Assembly (NCBI RefSeq): GCF_028823665.1
Contig: NZ_JAPEHV010000004.1
Span: 124,001 to 188,000, forward strand
Reading direction: 5' to 3'
Length of the DNA: 64,000 nt
Origin: Microbacterium sp. C7(2022)
Lineage (GTDB): Bacteria; Actinomycetota; Actinomycetes; Actinomycetales; Microbacteriaceae
Positions 27,154 to 35,114 of the stretch are shown in pieces; positions within the stretch are counted from its first letter, which is position 1, and each line of letters opens with the position of its first letter. The notes below the pieces were generated by a model, which had not been told where the DNA came from, ran no database searches, and saw only the letters and a list, made by a program, of their open reading frames with translations. The position numbers were made by a program, and so were the translations under genes.

Positions 27154-27207
27154 CGCGGTTTGCGGCTGGGGCGCGCAGGCGCGCCCCGATGCGTGCGCGT
27201 CGGCTTG

Positions 27208-27519
27208 TTACGCGTGCGGGCGCGGCGTGATGTTCAGGCGCGCGCACGCTTCGTCATACAGCGCCACGATCTCGCGACGGACTTCGGGGCGCTCGCTGAT
27301 TGCTCCGCCGGGCCAGGGCACCTCGATCGTGTGCTCTTCGCCCTCGTCGGTGGCGATGCGCCACTGGCCCCGCTCGCCGTCGAAGCCGATCATGGTCGAC
27401 GTCACCGCGGTGAACGACGGCGCGAATGCGCGTGCGATCAGCAGATTGTCATCGGTGTGGTCGTCGTTCATGTGTGCAAGCACAGCGGTGACCACGGCAT
27501 CGTCGAACACAAACGTCAT
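27208..27519 (-). CDS. DUF2470 domain protein (heme-utilisation associated)
   Basis: This 103-residue protein has AVLAHMNDDHTDDNLLIARAF, where the MNxDHxD motif is typical of the DUF2470/HugZ C-terminal domain, and an ending RREIVALYDEACARL. In HugZ-like proteins this domain accompanies a heme-binding split-barrel. Here it stands alone beside heme oxygenase on the same strand, so a role in heme handling is likely. The ATG is 6 nt after TAGAGT, indicating its own leaderless promoter. Confidence 0.85.
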   Translation of the reverse strand: MTFVFDDAVVTAVLAHMNDDHTDDNLLIARAFAPSFTAVTSTMIGFDGERGQWRIATDEGEEHTIEVPWPGGAISERPEVRREIVALYDEACARLNITPRPHA

Positions 27520-27596
27520 GCCATCACTCTATGCATGCGGGGTCTTGCCGGTTTGCCGGTTAGGCTGGTTCGGAGTGAATCACCGGGGGGTGAGCT

Positions 27597-28865
27597 GTGG
27601 GATTGCGCACGACACGACGACGCGTCGCCGGTGCTCTCGTTGCCGTGCTCGCCCTCGGCGCCGGACTCGTCGGCTGCTCCGCCAGCGCCCCGGTCACCAT
27701 CGACATCCCCGAACAGGTTGATCAGGCATTTCCGGATGCCACGGCCGAAGCCCTGCAGACTGCTGTCACCGACGCGATGGTGCACTCCGGCTCACCCGGC
27801 GCGATCGTCGGCGTGTGGGCGCCGTGGAGCGGTGAATGGGTTGCAGGCCTCGGTACCTCCCAGGTCGATGGCGGGGCCGCCGTCACCCCTGAGATGCAGT
27901 TCCGCGCCGGGAAGATCACCCGAGCGATGACCTGCGACGTGCTGTACGGCGTGGTCGACGACGGGCTGGCCTCGCTCGACGACAGCGTGAGCGAGTACGT
28001 CGCCGGCGTGCCCGACCTCGCAGAGGTGACGCTGCAGCAGTTGTGCGACAGCACCTCGGGCGTCGGCTCGTTCGAGAGCACCGTGAGCTCGATGTGGCTG
28101 AACAACCCCGAGCGCGTGTGGAAGCCGATGGAGCTCGCTGCATTCGGTCTCGGCAAGGAACGCAAGTCGGGGCCGGGCGAGATCTACTCCAGCTCCGACA
28201 CCGGGTACGTGCTGCTCGGCCTCGCGCTCGAGCACATCACGCGCAAGAGCGCCGCTGACCTCTTCGACGAGTACATCAGTCAGCCCCTCTCGCTCGAGGC
28301 GACCGGACTCGGCAGCGCCGCATACGGCGACGATGTTCTTCCCGGGCTCGTCTCGCGCAAGGTCGACGGCGAGTGGGACTGCGCGGCTCCGCTTGACATC
28401 ACGTCGCTCTCGACGAGCAGCGGCTTCACCGATGCCGGCGCGGTAGTCAACATCACCGACCTCGGCCGGTATGCCCAGGCCCTGGCATCCGGAGCTCTCG
28501 TCGCGGACGAGTACGACCGTTTCACCGACCCGAAGCCCGTCAGCGCGAAGAGCGCTTCGTGGTTCACGACGACCGGCGGCGCGTATCAGGCCGGCTCGCT
28601 GATCGGTCAATACGGCTCCGTTCCCGGGTATCTGACCGCAGCGTTCGCCGACCCCGACACCGGGCTCGCGGTGGCCGTCGTCCTCAACAACTCGGCCGTC
28701 GGAGCCACATTCGCGCGAAACCTGGCGTGGGAACTCGCGGCCATCGCGTCGAAGGCGCCGGCCGCGTCGGGCCAGACGGCGCCCGAAGCCGGGCTGCCCT
28801 GGACGGCCGAGCAGTACGCCGAAGACATCGCCGACGCGGCCATCTGTAAAGCTCCGGCCGAGTGA
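27597..28865 (+). CDS. Beta-lactamase/DD-peptidase-fold lipoprotein lacking the catalytic SxxK
   Basis: This 422-residue lipoprotein has lipobox LVGCSAS, Cys about residue 27. The class C beta-lactamase / DD-peptidase fold is clear: TPEMQFRAGKITRAMTCD aligns with the usual FRIGSVTKTFTA segment, then SDTGYVLLGLALEHITRKSAADLFDEYI. The catalytic Ser and Lys positions hold Lys106 and Arg109 (KITR). The YxN and KTG-like regions also differ (YSSSDTGY, QYGSVPG). It is probably not a serine hydrolase in the usual way. The GTG at 27597 has a gggggtgag Shine-Dalgarno. It overlaps the EamA gene by 4 nt. Confidence 0.85.
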   Translation: MGLRTTRRRVAGALVAVLALGAGLVGCSASAPVTIDIPEQVDQAFPDATAEALQTAVTDAMVHSGSPGAIVGVWAPWSGEWVAGLGTSQVDGGAAVTPEMQFRAGKITRAMTCDVLYGVVDDGLASLDDSVSEYVAGVPDLAEVTLQQLCDSTSGVGSFESTVSSMWLNNPERVWKPMELAAFGLGKERKSGPGEIYSSSDTGYVLLGLALEHITRKSAADLFDEYISQPLSLEATGLGSAAYGDDVLPGLVSRKVDGEWDCAAPLDITSLSTSSGFTDAGAVVNITDLGRYAQALASGALVADEYDRFTDPKPVSAKSASWFTTTGGAYQAGSLIGQYGSVPGYLTAAFADPDTGLAVAVVLNNSAVGATFARNLAWELAAIASKAPAASGQTAPEAGLPWTAEQYAEDIADAAICKAPAE

Positions 28866-29731
28866 CACGAGCGCCGTCGGCCGCCGTCGTCCTGGTGGTC
28901 GTCGGGCTGTCGTGCCAAGAAATCGGCGCATCGCTCGCGGTGCTGCTGTTCCCCGAAGTGGGCCCGCTGGGCATGGTCATGCTGCGGCTGGTGTTCTCGG
29001 CCGTGGTGCTGTTGCTGATCGCGCGCCCGCGCCTGGTCGGGCACTCGCGGGCGGCGTGGCGGAGCGTGGTCGAGTTCGGCGCGGTGCTGGCGATCATGAA
29101 CGGGCTGTTCTACCTGGCGCTCGAGCGCCTGCCGCTCGGGGTGACGGTGACGATCGAGGTGCTCGGGCCGCTGGTTCTGTCGATTGTGGCGAGCCGCCGG
29201 GCGTCGGCGTGGCTGTGGGCGCTGCTCGCCCTTGCGGGTGTGGTCGCGCTTGCCGGCGGCGGGTGGGACCGACTGGATCCCCTCGGCGTGCTGTTCGCGC
29301 TGGGCGCCGCGGCGAGTTGGGCGTTCTACATTCTGGCCTCGGCGCGCGTAGGTACGCAGTTTCCGCGGCTTGACGGGTTGGCCCTGGCGATGGCCGTCGG
29401 CGCGCTGATCGCATTGCCGTTCGGGATCTGGGATGCCGGCACCGCCCTCCTGCGGTGGGACATCATCGCGCTCGGAGCGGGCGTGGCGCTGCTGTCGTCA
29501 ACCATTCCGTACGCGCTCGAGCTCGTTGCGTTGCGCCGGCTGCCCGCCGCGGCCTTCGCGATCTTGATGTCGCTCGCCCCTGCCACGGCATCGATCGCCG
29601 GGTTCGTGTTGCTCGGCCAGCACCTGTCGTGGCTCGAACTGGTGGGTATCGCCCTGGTGATCGCGGCGAGCATCGGGGCGGTGCGTTCGTCGGGGCGCGC
29701 CGCGCGCGAAACCGCCGAACCGGTGGGTTGA
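28862..29731 (+). CDS. EamA family transporter (RhtA-like)
   Basis: This 289-residue drug/metabolite transporter has ten hydrophobic helices and two EamA repeats. The first begins VVLVVVGLSCQEIGASLAV and the second GVLFALGAAASWAFYILA; the latter ends in SLAPATASIAGFVLLGQHLSWLELVG. It resembles RhtA, which exports threonine or homoserine. The GTG at 28862 overlaps the upstream stop (GTGA). Its last 29 nt, including the stop, are nearly repeated about 355 nt downstream. Confidence 0.9.
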   Translation: MTRAPSAAVVLVVVGLSCQEIGASLAVLLFPEVGPLGMVMLRLVFSAVVLLLIARPRLVGHSRAAWRSVVEFGAVLAIMNGLFYLALERLPLGVTVTIEVLGPLVLSIVASRRASAWLWALLALAGVVALAGGGWDRLDPLGVLFALGAAASWAFYILASARVGTQFPRLDGLALAMAVGALIALPFGIWDAGTALLRWDIIALGAGVALLSSTIPYALELVALRRLPAAAFAILMSLAPATASIAGFVLLGQHLSWLELVGIALVIAASIGAVRSSGRAARETAEPVG

Positions 29732-29813
29732 CGCGCGCCGGCTTGCCGCGAGCTGACGCCCCGGCCGCCGCTGCGGGCTGACGCGCCGCGGCGCCGCTGC
29801 GGTCGAGCGCCCG

Positions 29814-29891
29814 GCGCTAGGGGAGGAGAACTCGCTAGGGGAGGACGGACTCGTCCTCCTGCGTCCTCCCGAAGGTGCATTCTCCTCCGCT
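29814..29891. repeat. 78-bp intergenic repeat, copy 1
   Basis: It starts gcgctaggggaggagaac and ends gcattctcctccgct. Terminal ggaggagaa and ttctcctcc arms can pair, so the RNA or single-stranded DNA can fold back. Copy 2 lies 38 nt downstream with the same length and about 85-90% identity. A diverged relative lies at 2743. Confidence 0.85.
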
Positions 29892-29929
29892 GCGTCGCGC
29901 GCTGCGCGCTGCGCGCCGGGCGCCCCGCG

Positions 29930-30007
29930 GCGCTAGGGGAGGAGAACTCGCTGGGGGAGGATGAATTCCGGCTCCTGCGTCCTCCCGAAGGTGGATTCTC
30001 CTCCGCT
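29930..30007. repeat. 78-bp intergenic repeat, copy 2
   Basis: Same orientation and length as copy 1. Differences are concentrated in the centre (tgaattccgg against cggactcgtc) and at one base of each arm boundary. The pairing arms are conserved, which suggests that structure matters or that duplication was recent. Confidence 0.85.
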
Positions 30008-30058
30008 ACCGGTGCCACCTGGCTAGGGGTGCCGCCTCCCCGGGCCGGGCTGCGCCCC

Positions 30059-30087
30059 GCGCGAAACCGCCGAACCCGTGGGGTGAC
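30059..30087. repeat. Near-duplicate of the EamA gene 3' end
   Basis: The 29 nt starting gcgcgaaaccgccgaacc match 29704-29732 (end of the EamA coding region and its TGA) at 27 of 29 positions. The copy ends 36 nt before the 3' end of the convergent decarboxylase gene. It indicates that a segment carrying the repeats was duplicated or inserted here. Confidence 0.8.
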
Positions 30088-30123
30088 ACCCGGGCCGGGC
30101 GCCGCAGCCCCGCCGCGCACCCG

Positions 30124-31494
30124 CTACATGGTGTCGAGGATCGCGGTGAGGTGCTCGAAGGTGGTGCGGGGGTTGAGGATCGCGAACCGGGCGTTGGTGC
30201 GGCCGCGGTGACTCGACGGAGTGACGAACGCGTGCTGCTCATCCAGCAGCCGGTTCGACCATGCGACGTAGTCGGCCTTCGTCCAGCCATCGCGCTCGAA
30301 CACGACCGCCGACAGCTGCGGGCGCCGCACCAGGGTGAAACCGTCGCGCTGCTCGATCTCGTCGGCGATGCGCTGGGCGAGCTCGAGCGACGCCGTGATC
30401 GCCGACCGGTATGCCGCCGCACCGTAGGTGGCCAGCGAGAACCACAACGGCAACCCCCGCGGGCGGCGCGTGAGGTGCACGGCGTAGTCCGAGGGGCTCC
30501 AGTCGTCGGTTTCGGTGAGCGTGTCAAGGTATTCGGCGTGCTGCGTGTGCGCGCGGCGGCCGAGCTCGGGGTCGCGGTAGATCAGCGCACACGCGTCGAA
30601 CGGTGCGAACAGCCACTTGTGGGGGTCGACGACCAGCGAGTCGGCGTGCTCGACCCCGGCGAAGCGGTGCCGTGCGAGCGGCGACAACATGCCCGCCAAC
30701 CCGTACGCGCCGTCCACGTGCAGCCACACGCCGTACTCCCGCGTGACCTCGGCGATCGATGCGATCTCGTCGACGATGCCGAAGTTCGTCGACCCGGCGG
30801 TGGCGACCACGGCGAACACGCTGTCGCCGTGCTCGGCCAGGGCTTCGCGTACGGCGCTACCGCGCAGCATCCCGTCATCTCCCGAGGGCACCCCGACGAC
30901 CTCGACATCCATGACGCGCGCGGCCGAGGCGATGGACGAGTGCGCCTCAACGCTGCACACGACGCGCCATCGGTCGGGCTGGATGCCGCGGGCCCGCGCC
31001 GCCTCGCGCGCGGCGACCAGTGCCGAGAGGTTTCCGAGGGTGCCGCCCTGCACGAACACGCCGCCGGCGGTGGCCGGAAGCCCGAACTCGGCGGCCAACC
31101 AGCGCAGCACCTCGTTCTCGGCGTGGACGGCGCCCGCGCCTTCGAGCCACGATCCGCCGTAGAGGGCGCTCGCCGAGACGACGACGTCGAACGCGGCGGC
31201 GGCTTTGGTCGGCGCCGACGGGATGAACGACAGGTACTGCGGGTCGTCGGTCGTGATGCACGAAGGCGCGAGCACGTGCTCGAACGTCGAGAGCGCCTTG
31301 CGCGCGCCGATCCCGTCTTCGCTGATCGTGCGGCCGGCGAGGCGCGACAGTTCGGCGGGCGAGAGGGGCTTGTCGAGCGGGTTCTCGGTCGCGAGCAGTC
31401 GGCCCCGTGAGTACTCGAGCACGAGGTCGACGATCGCGCGCGTCTCGTCGGTGATCTCGTGCATGCGGGCGGGGCCCGGGATGGCGTCGGTCAT
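30124..31494 (-). CDS. Group II PLP-dependent decarboxylase (aromatic-L-amino-acid / glutamate type)
   Basis: This 456-residue fold-type I decarboxylase has GGVFVQGGTLGNLSALVAAR (split as GGVFVQGG and TLGNLSALVAAR), HVDGAYGLAG (PLP-binding Asp) and the PLP lysine in VDPHKWLFAPFD. It converts an amino acid to an amine. The subtype (DOPA, tyrosine, diaminobutyrate) cannot be fixed. A good Shine-Dalgarno (aaggag) precedes ATG 31494. It lies 34 nt after the amidase gene on the same strand, in a run with agmatine deiminase, suggesting amine metabolism. Confidence 0.88.
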   Translation of the reverse strand: MTDAIPGPARMHEITDETRAIVDLVLEYSRGRLLATENPLDKPLSPAELSRLAGRTISEDGIGARKALSTFEHVLAPSCITTDDPQYLSFIPSAPTKAAAAFDVVVSASALYGGSWLEGAGAVHAENEVLRWLAAEFGLPATAGGVFVQGGTLGNLSALVAAREAARARGIQPDRWRVVCSVEAHSSIASAARVMDVEVVGVPSGDDGMLRGSAVREALAEHGDSVFAVVATAGSTNFGIVDEIASIAEVTREYGVWLHVDGAYGLAGMLSPLARHRFAGVEHADSLVVDPHKWLFAPFDACALIYRDPELGRRAHTQHAEYLDTLTETDDWSPSDYAVHLTRRPRGLPLWFSLATYGAAAYRSAITASLELAQRIADEIEQRDGFTLVRRPQLSAVVFERDGWTKADYVAWSNRLLDEQHAFVTPSSHRGRTNARFAILNPRTTFEHLTAILDTM

Positions 31495-31528
31495 GTGCCG
31501 GTCTCCTTGATGACGGGGTGAGTGGATG

Positions 31529-33244
31529 CTACGCCGAGGCGGGCAAGCGCGGTGTGCGCGGCGGGGTGGTGCGTCGCGAGCCGGTTGCTTCGAACGCGGC
31601 GGCGAGGCTCAGCAGGGCCGTGTCGTCGTATGCGCGCCCGGCGAAGGTGAGGCCCACCGGCATCCCGATGTCTTCCATCGTGCCCATCGGCACGGTCACC
31701 GACGGGATGCCGAGGTGTCGCATCGCGAGGTTGCCGTTGGCGATCCAGACGCCGTTGCGCCAGCCGGCGTCGGCCGAGGCTTCGACCCGGTCCATATCGG
31801 CGGGGCCGACGTCGGCGACGGCGGGGAAGACGACGGCGTCGAGCGCGTGGGCGTCCATCCACTGCTCGAGGTCGATGCGCCGCGTCTCTTCGAGGCCGCG
31901 CAGGCCCTCGGGCAGCTCGGGGAAGTCCTCGAAGCGGGCTTCGGGATGCTGCCGCACCCAGTCCGGATACTCGGCGATGTCGTCATCGAACCCGGTGTAG
32001 CGATCGGGCAGCGCGCCCTCGGGGTGGGGGAAGATCGTCGCACCATCGACGTTCGCGAGCGTGGGCAGCGACGGGTCGCCGTTGGCGGCGAGGAAGTCCT
32101 CCCACGCCCACGCTGACAGGTCGACGATCTCGCGCTTCAGGTACTCGGGCGTGACGAGGCCGCGGGTGGCGATCGTGGGCGCGCCCGGGCGGTCGCCTTC
32201 GTAGTTCGACACGACGGGGAAGTCGACCTCGACGACGGTGACTCCGGCGGCTTCGAGGTCGGCGCGGGCGCGTTGCCACAGCGCGATCACCGAGTCGCGC
32301 GTGGTGATGGCCTGGCCGGTCGGGCCGCCGATTCCGCGGTTTTCGGCGGTGCCGGCCAGCGGATCGGCGTTGATGTACATGCGGGGGATGCCGACACGGG
32401 CGCCTTGCAGTGAACCGGCGCCGTCGGCGAGCCCTACGTACGAGGCTGGACGCACTTCGGACGCCGCGGGCAGCGTGATCCACGGCTGAGCGCGCCAGAA
32501 GTCGCCGCGCGTCTCGGCATCGTCGGCGACGATCACGTCGAGCACTTCGAGCAGGTCGGCCATCGTGCGGGTGTGCGGCACGACGACGTCCATCGTGGGG
32601 ACGAGGGGCCAGTTGCCGCGGGTCGAGATGACGCCGCGCGAGGGCGTGTAGGCGCACAGCGCGTTGTTCGAGGCCGGTCCGCGGCCGCTCGACCAGGTCT
32701 CTTCGCCCAGTCCGAACGCGGCGAAGCTGGCCGCGGTCGCGGTGCCCGAACCGTTGGACGACCCCGACGCGAAAGGGGCCGTCAGCCAGTCGGCGTTGTA
32801 CGGGCTCTCGGCGCGGCCGTAGACGCCGCGCTGCATACCGCCGTTGGCCATGGGGGGCATGTTCGTGAGGCCCAGGCAGATCGCTCCGCCCGAGCGCAGC
32901 CGCTCGATGGTGAACGCGTCACGCTGCGCGACGAGCTCTGCGAACGCGGGGCTACCGGATGCCGCGGTGAGTCCCTTCACCAGGTAGCTGTCTTTCGCGG
33001 TGTACGGGATGCCGTCGAGCGGGCCGAGCACCGCGCCCGCTGCGCGGCGCGCGTCGGATGCCTCCGCCTCGGCACGTGCGTCGGGGTTGTGCACCACGAC
33101 GGCGTTCAGCGCCGTGTCGGTGTCGGGCCCGTTGTAGGCGGCGATGCGCGCGAGGTAGGCGTCGACGAGGGCGACGGCCGTGGTCTCGCCGCGCTCGAGC
33201 GCGGAGCGCAAATCGGCGATGGACGCTTCGACGACGTCGATCAT
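31529..33244 (-). CDS. Amidase signature family hydrolase
   Basis: This 571-residue amidase has the catalytic Lys in GIPYTAKDSYLVKG and the signature region APFASGSSNGSGTATAASFAAFGLGEET (given as APFASGSSNGSG and AAFGLGEET). The Ser-cisSer-Lys triad members are in SGSSNGSGTA. It hydrolyses a C-N amide bond, and the substrate is unknown. The start overlaps the end of the deiminase gene by 4 nt, so the two are coupled. The N-terminal residues MIDVVEASIADLRSAL fit the family. Confidence 0.9.
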   Translation of the reverse strand: MIDVVEASIADLRSALERGETTAVALVDAYLARIAAYNGPDTDTALNAVVVHNPDARAEAEASDARRAAGAVLGPLDGIPYTAKDSYLVKGLTAASGSPAFAELVAQRDAFTIERLRSGGAICLGLTNMPPMANGGMQRGVYGRAESPYNADWLTAPFASGSSNGSGTATAASFAAFGLGEETWSSGRGPASNNALCAYTPSRGVISTRGNWPLVPTMDVVVPHTRTMADLLEVLDVIVADDAETRGDFWRAQPWITLPAASEVRPASYVGLADGAGSLQGARVGIPRMYINADPLAGTAENRGIGGPTGQAITTRDSVIALWQRARADLEAAGVTVVEVDFPVVSNYEGDRPGAPTIATRGLVTPEYLKREIVDLSAWAWEDFLAANGDPSLPTLANVDGATIFPHPEGALPDRYTGFDDDIAEYPDWVRQHPEARFEDFPELPEGLRGLEETRRIDLEQWMDAHALDAVVFPAVADVGPADMDRVEASADAGWRNGVWIANGNLAMRHLGIPSVTVPMGTMEDIGMPVGLTFAGRAYDDTALLSLAAAFEATGSRRTTPPRTPRLPASA

Positions 33245-34344
33245 TTCGCCGCCGCCTCGCCCGTCGCGCTCGCCGCCGCACCGGCAGCGCCCGTCGCGCC
33301 AGCGCCCGGCGCACCCTCGAGGGCCGGTTCCTGCTGGGTGATGCAGTGGATGCCACCGCCGCGCGCGAAGATCTCTCGGGCGTCGACGGTCACGACCCGG
33401 CGCCCCGGGTATGCGTCTTCGAGAATGGCGCGGGCCGTGGCATCCGCTTCTTCTTCACCGAAGCCGCAGGCGATGACTCCGTCGTTCACGACGAGGTGGT
33501 TGACGTAGCTCCAGTCGACGAAGTCCTCGTCGTCGCGGAGCGTCGCGGGAGCGGGGAGCGAGACGATGTCGAAGGGGCGGCCGGCGGCATCCGTCTCCTC
33601 CTCGAGTGCGCGACGGATCTCGACCATCGCAGCGTGGTCGGGGTGGCCCGGGTCGCGCTGGTCGTGCAGCAGGATCGTGCCGGGGGAGGGGATCGTCGCG
33701 ACGATGTCGACGTGGCCGTTGGTGCCGAAGTCGTCGTAGTCGCGCGTGAGCCCGCGGGGCAGCCAGACCGCGTGCGTTGCGCCGATCGTGCGGGTCATTT
33801 CGGCTTCGACGCGCGCGCGGTCAGCGAAGGGGTTGCGGTGCGGGTCGAGCTGGACAGTCTCGGTGAGGAGGACGGTGCCCTCGCCATCGACGTGGATGCC
33901 GCCGCCTTCGTTCACGAGTAGGGAGCTGACGAGCTCGGCGCCGCGCTCGGCTGCGACGAAGCGCCCGATTTCGGCCGACAGGCGCCACTGGGCCCATTCG
34001 GGCGCGCCCCAGCCGTTGAACGTCCAGTCAACGGCTCCGAGGACTCCGGGGCGCTCGTCGTCGACGACGAAGGTGGGTCCCATGTCGCGCATCCAGAACT
34101 CATCGAGTGGGGCGATGAGGATCTCGATCTCGCTGCTGAGCATGCGGCGCGCACGATCGGCTTCGCTCGGGTCGACGACCATCGTGACGGGTTCGAACTC
34201 GGCGGTGGCGTGGGCGACTGCGGTCCACGCGGCGTAGCCGGCCTCGCGCTCCTGCGCGCTCTCGCCGAGAGTGATCCCTTCGCGAGGGAACGCCATCCAC
34301 GTGCGGGCGTGGCGTGCGGTCTCTGCGGGCATGCGCCAGGTCAT
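33241..34344 (-). CDS. aguA: Agmatine deiminase family protein
   Basis: The protein of about 367 residues belongs to the peptidyl-arginine-deiminase-like guanidino-modifying family. Motifs are FWMRDMGPTFVV, NEGGGIHVDGEGTVLLTE, GHVDIVA (catalytic His) and the C-terminal Cys in ARGGGIHCITQQEP. It would convert agmatine to N-carbamoylputrescine. The MTWRMPAE start (34344) has an agagg Shine-Dalgarno; an ATG three codons earlier has that sequence abutting it. The Ala/Gly-rich tail after QQEP is unusual. An amidase follows and could handle the carbamoyl product. Confidence 0.9.
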   Translation of the reverse strand: MTWRMPAETARHARTWMAFPREGITLGESAQEREAGYAAWTAVAHATAEFEPVTMVVDPSEADRARRMLSSEIEILIAPLDEFWMRDMGPTFVVDDERPGVLGAVDWTFNGWGAPEWAQWRLSAEIGRFVAAERGAELVSSLLVNEGGGIHVDGEGTVLLTETVQLDPHRNPFADRARVEAEMTRTIGATHAVWLPRGLTRDYDDFGTNGHVDIVATIPSPGTILLHDQRDPGHPDHAAMVEIRRALEEETDAAGRPFDIVSLPAPATLRDDEDFVDWSYVNHLVVNDGVIACGFGEEEADATARAILEDAYPGRRVVTVDAREIFARGGGIHCITQQEPALEGAPGAGATGAAGAAASATGEAAAK

Positions 34345-34372
34345 GGCATCCATCCTCTATCGTCATCGCTTA

Positions 34373-34388
34373 TTGATCACTTGATCAA
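34373..34388. promoter_or_regulatory. TetR-type operator between aguA and the TetR gene
   Basis: The arms ttgatca and tgatcaa are perfect inverted copies separated by ct. It sits in the 67-nt divergent gap between the deiminase operon and the TetR gene, so one repressor site could control both directions. Confidence 0.75.
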
Positions 34389-34411
34389 TTGCTCTCGAGA
34401 GTACAGAATCG

Positions 34412-35050
34412 ATGATCATGACGTCAACACCCCGTACCCGGCTGTCGGCTGACCAGCGGCGCGCGCAGATCGCGGCCGCGGCGCGAGAGCTGGCGCTCGC
34501 CGAGGGGCTCGCGGCCGTGACGCTACGCGCGGTCGCTTCGCGCGTGGGTGTCGCGTCGGGGCTCGTTGCGCACTACGTGCCGAGCATGGACGATCTCGTC
34601 GCAGACACGTTCAGCGACATCGTGAGCGCCGAGTTGGCGGAACTCGCGACGCTGTTGGACGCAATCGATGACTCGGTGGAGCGCGTGCGTGCGCTGTTGT
34701 CGACGCTGCTCGACGGATCACGCACCGACGTCACGCTCGTGTGGGTGCAGTCGTGGGCGATGGGGGAGCGCAATGAGGTGCTCGCTGCGGCCGTGCGCGC
34801 CCACATGGACGCGTGGCAGGGCTTCATCGCCGGCGTGCTCGAGCGAGGGGTCGATGAGCGGATGCTGCGCGTCGAAGATCCGCAGGCGGTGGCGTGGCTG
34901 CTGCTCGGCATGATCGACGGGCTGAGTGCCCACGGGCTGGTGCGGTGGGGCGAGCCCGCGGGGCGGCGCGCGCTCATGGCTCGCGCGATCGAGCCTTTGT
35001 TGGGTTTGGATGCCGGGAGTCTCGCGGACGAGAGGGAGAAGAGCCGATGA
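34412..35050 (+). CDS. TetR family regulator
   Basis: This 212-residue protein has an N-terminal HTH (RAQIAAAARELALAEGLAAVTLRAVASRVGVASGLVAHYV, summarised by ELALAEGLAAVTLRAVA and GLVAHYV) and a BetI-like C-terminal ligand domain. It is divergent from the agmatine deiminase / amidase / decarboxylase run and next to a palindromic operator, so it probably represses that run in response to an amine. The start is ATG 34412 or 34418. Its stop overlaps a remnant hydrolase start (ATGA). Confidence 0.9.
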   Translation: MIMTSTPRTRLSADQRRAQIAAAARELALAEGLAAVTLRAVASRVGVASGLVAHYVPSMDDLVADTFSDIVSAELAELATLLDAIDDSVERVRALLSTLLDGSRTDVTLVWVQSWAMGERNEVLAAAVRAHMDAWQGFIAGVLERGVDERMLRVEDPQAVAWLLLGMIDGLSAHGLVRWGEPAGRRALMARAIEPLLGLDAGSLADEREKSR

Positions 35051-35093
35051 AGAATGCGATCATCTTTCACGGAACTGGTTGATCGCCTGATCC
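35047..35093 (+). pseudogene. 5' remnant of an RBBP9/YdeN-like alpha/beta-hydrolase gene
   Basis: ATG at 35047 overlaps the TetR stop and reads MKNAIIFHGTG, then TGA, then SPD before similarity ends. MKNAIIFHGTG followed by a variable residue and SPD/SPE resembles the start of RBBP9-family serine hydrolases. The TGA occupies the variable position, and the rest of the gene is absent, replaced by the 3' end of the DksA-like gene. I read this as a deleted gene that was coupled to tetR. The assignment rests on a short match. Confidence 0.5.
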
Positions 35094-35114
35094 CGTGACG
35101 CGCGTTGAGTGCCG

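Larger units (their letters stand above)
29732..30123. other. Repeat-filled intergenic region after the EamA gene
   Basis: This 392-bp gap has no gene. It holds two 78-bp direct repeats, a GC-rich spacer with tgcgcgc runs, and a 29-nt near copy of the EamA 3' end. The organisation suggests local duplication. Confidence 0.75.

Noticed and set aside
30151..31410. Plus-strand frame opposite the PLP decarboxylase
   Set aside because: No domain is seen. The minus strand carries the DPHKW PLP motif and a Shine-Dalgarno.
35080..35082. TGA as a selenocysteine codon in the hydrolase remnant
   Set aside because: The frame has no hydrolase sequence after SPD, no SECIS-like hairpin is evident, and the DksA-like gene overlaps the region. 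Decay is simpler.
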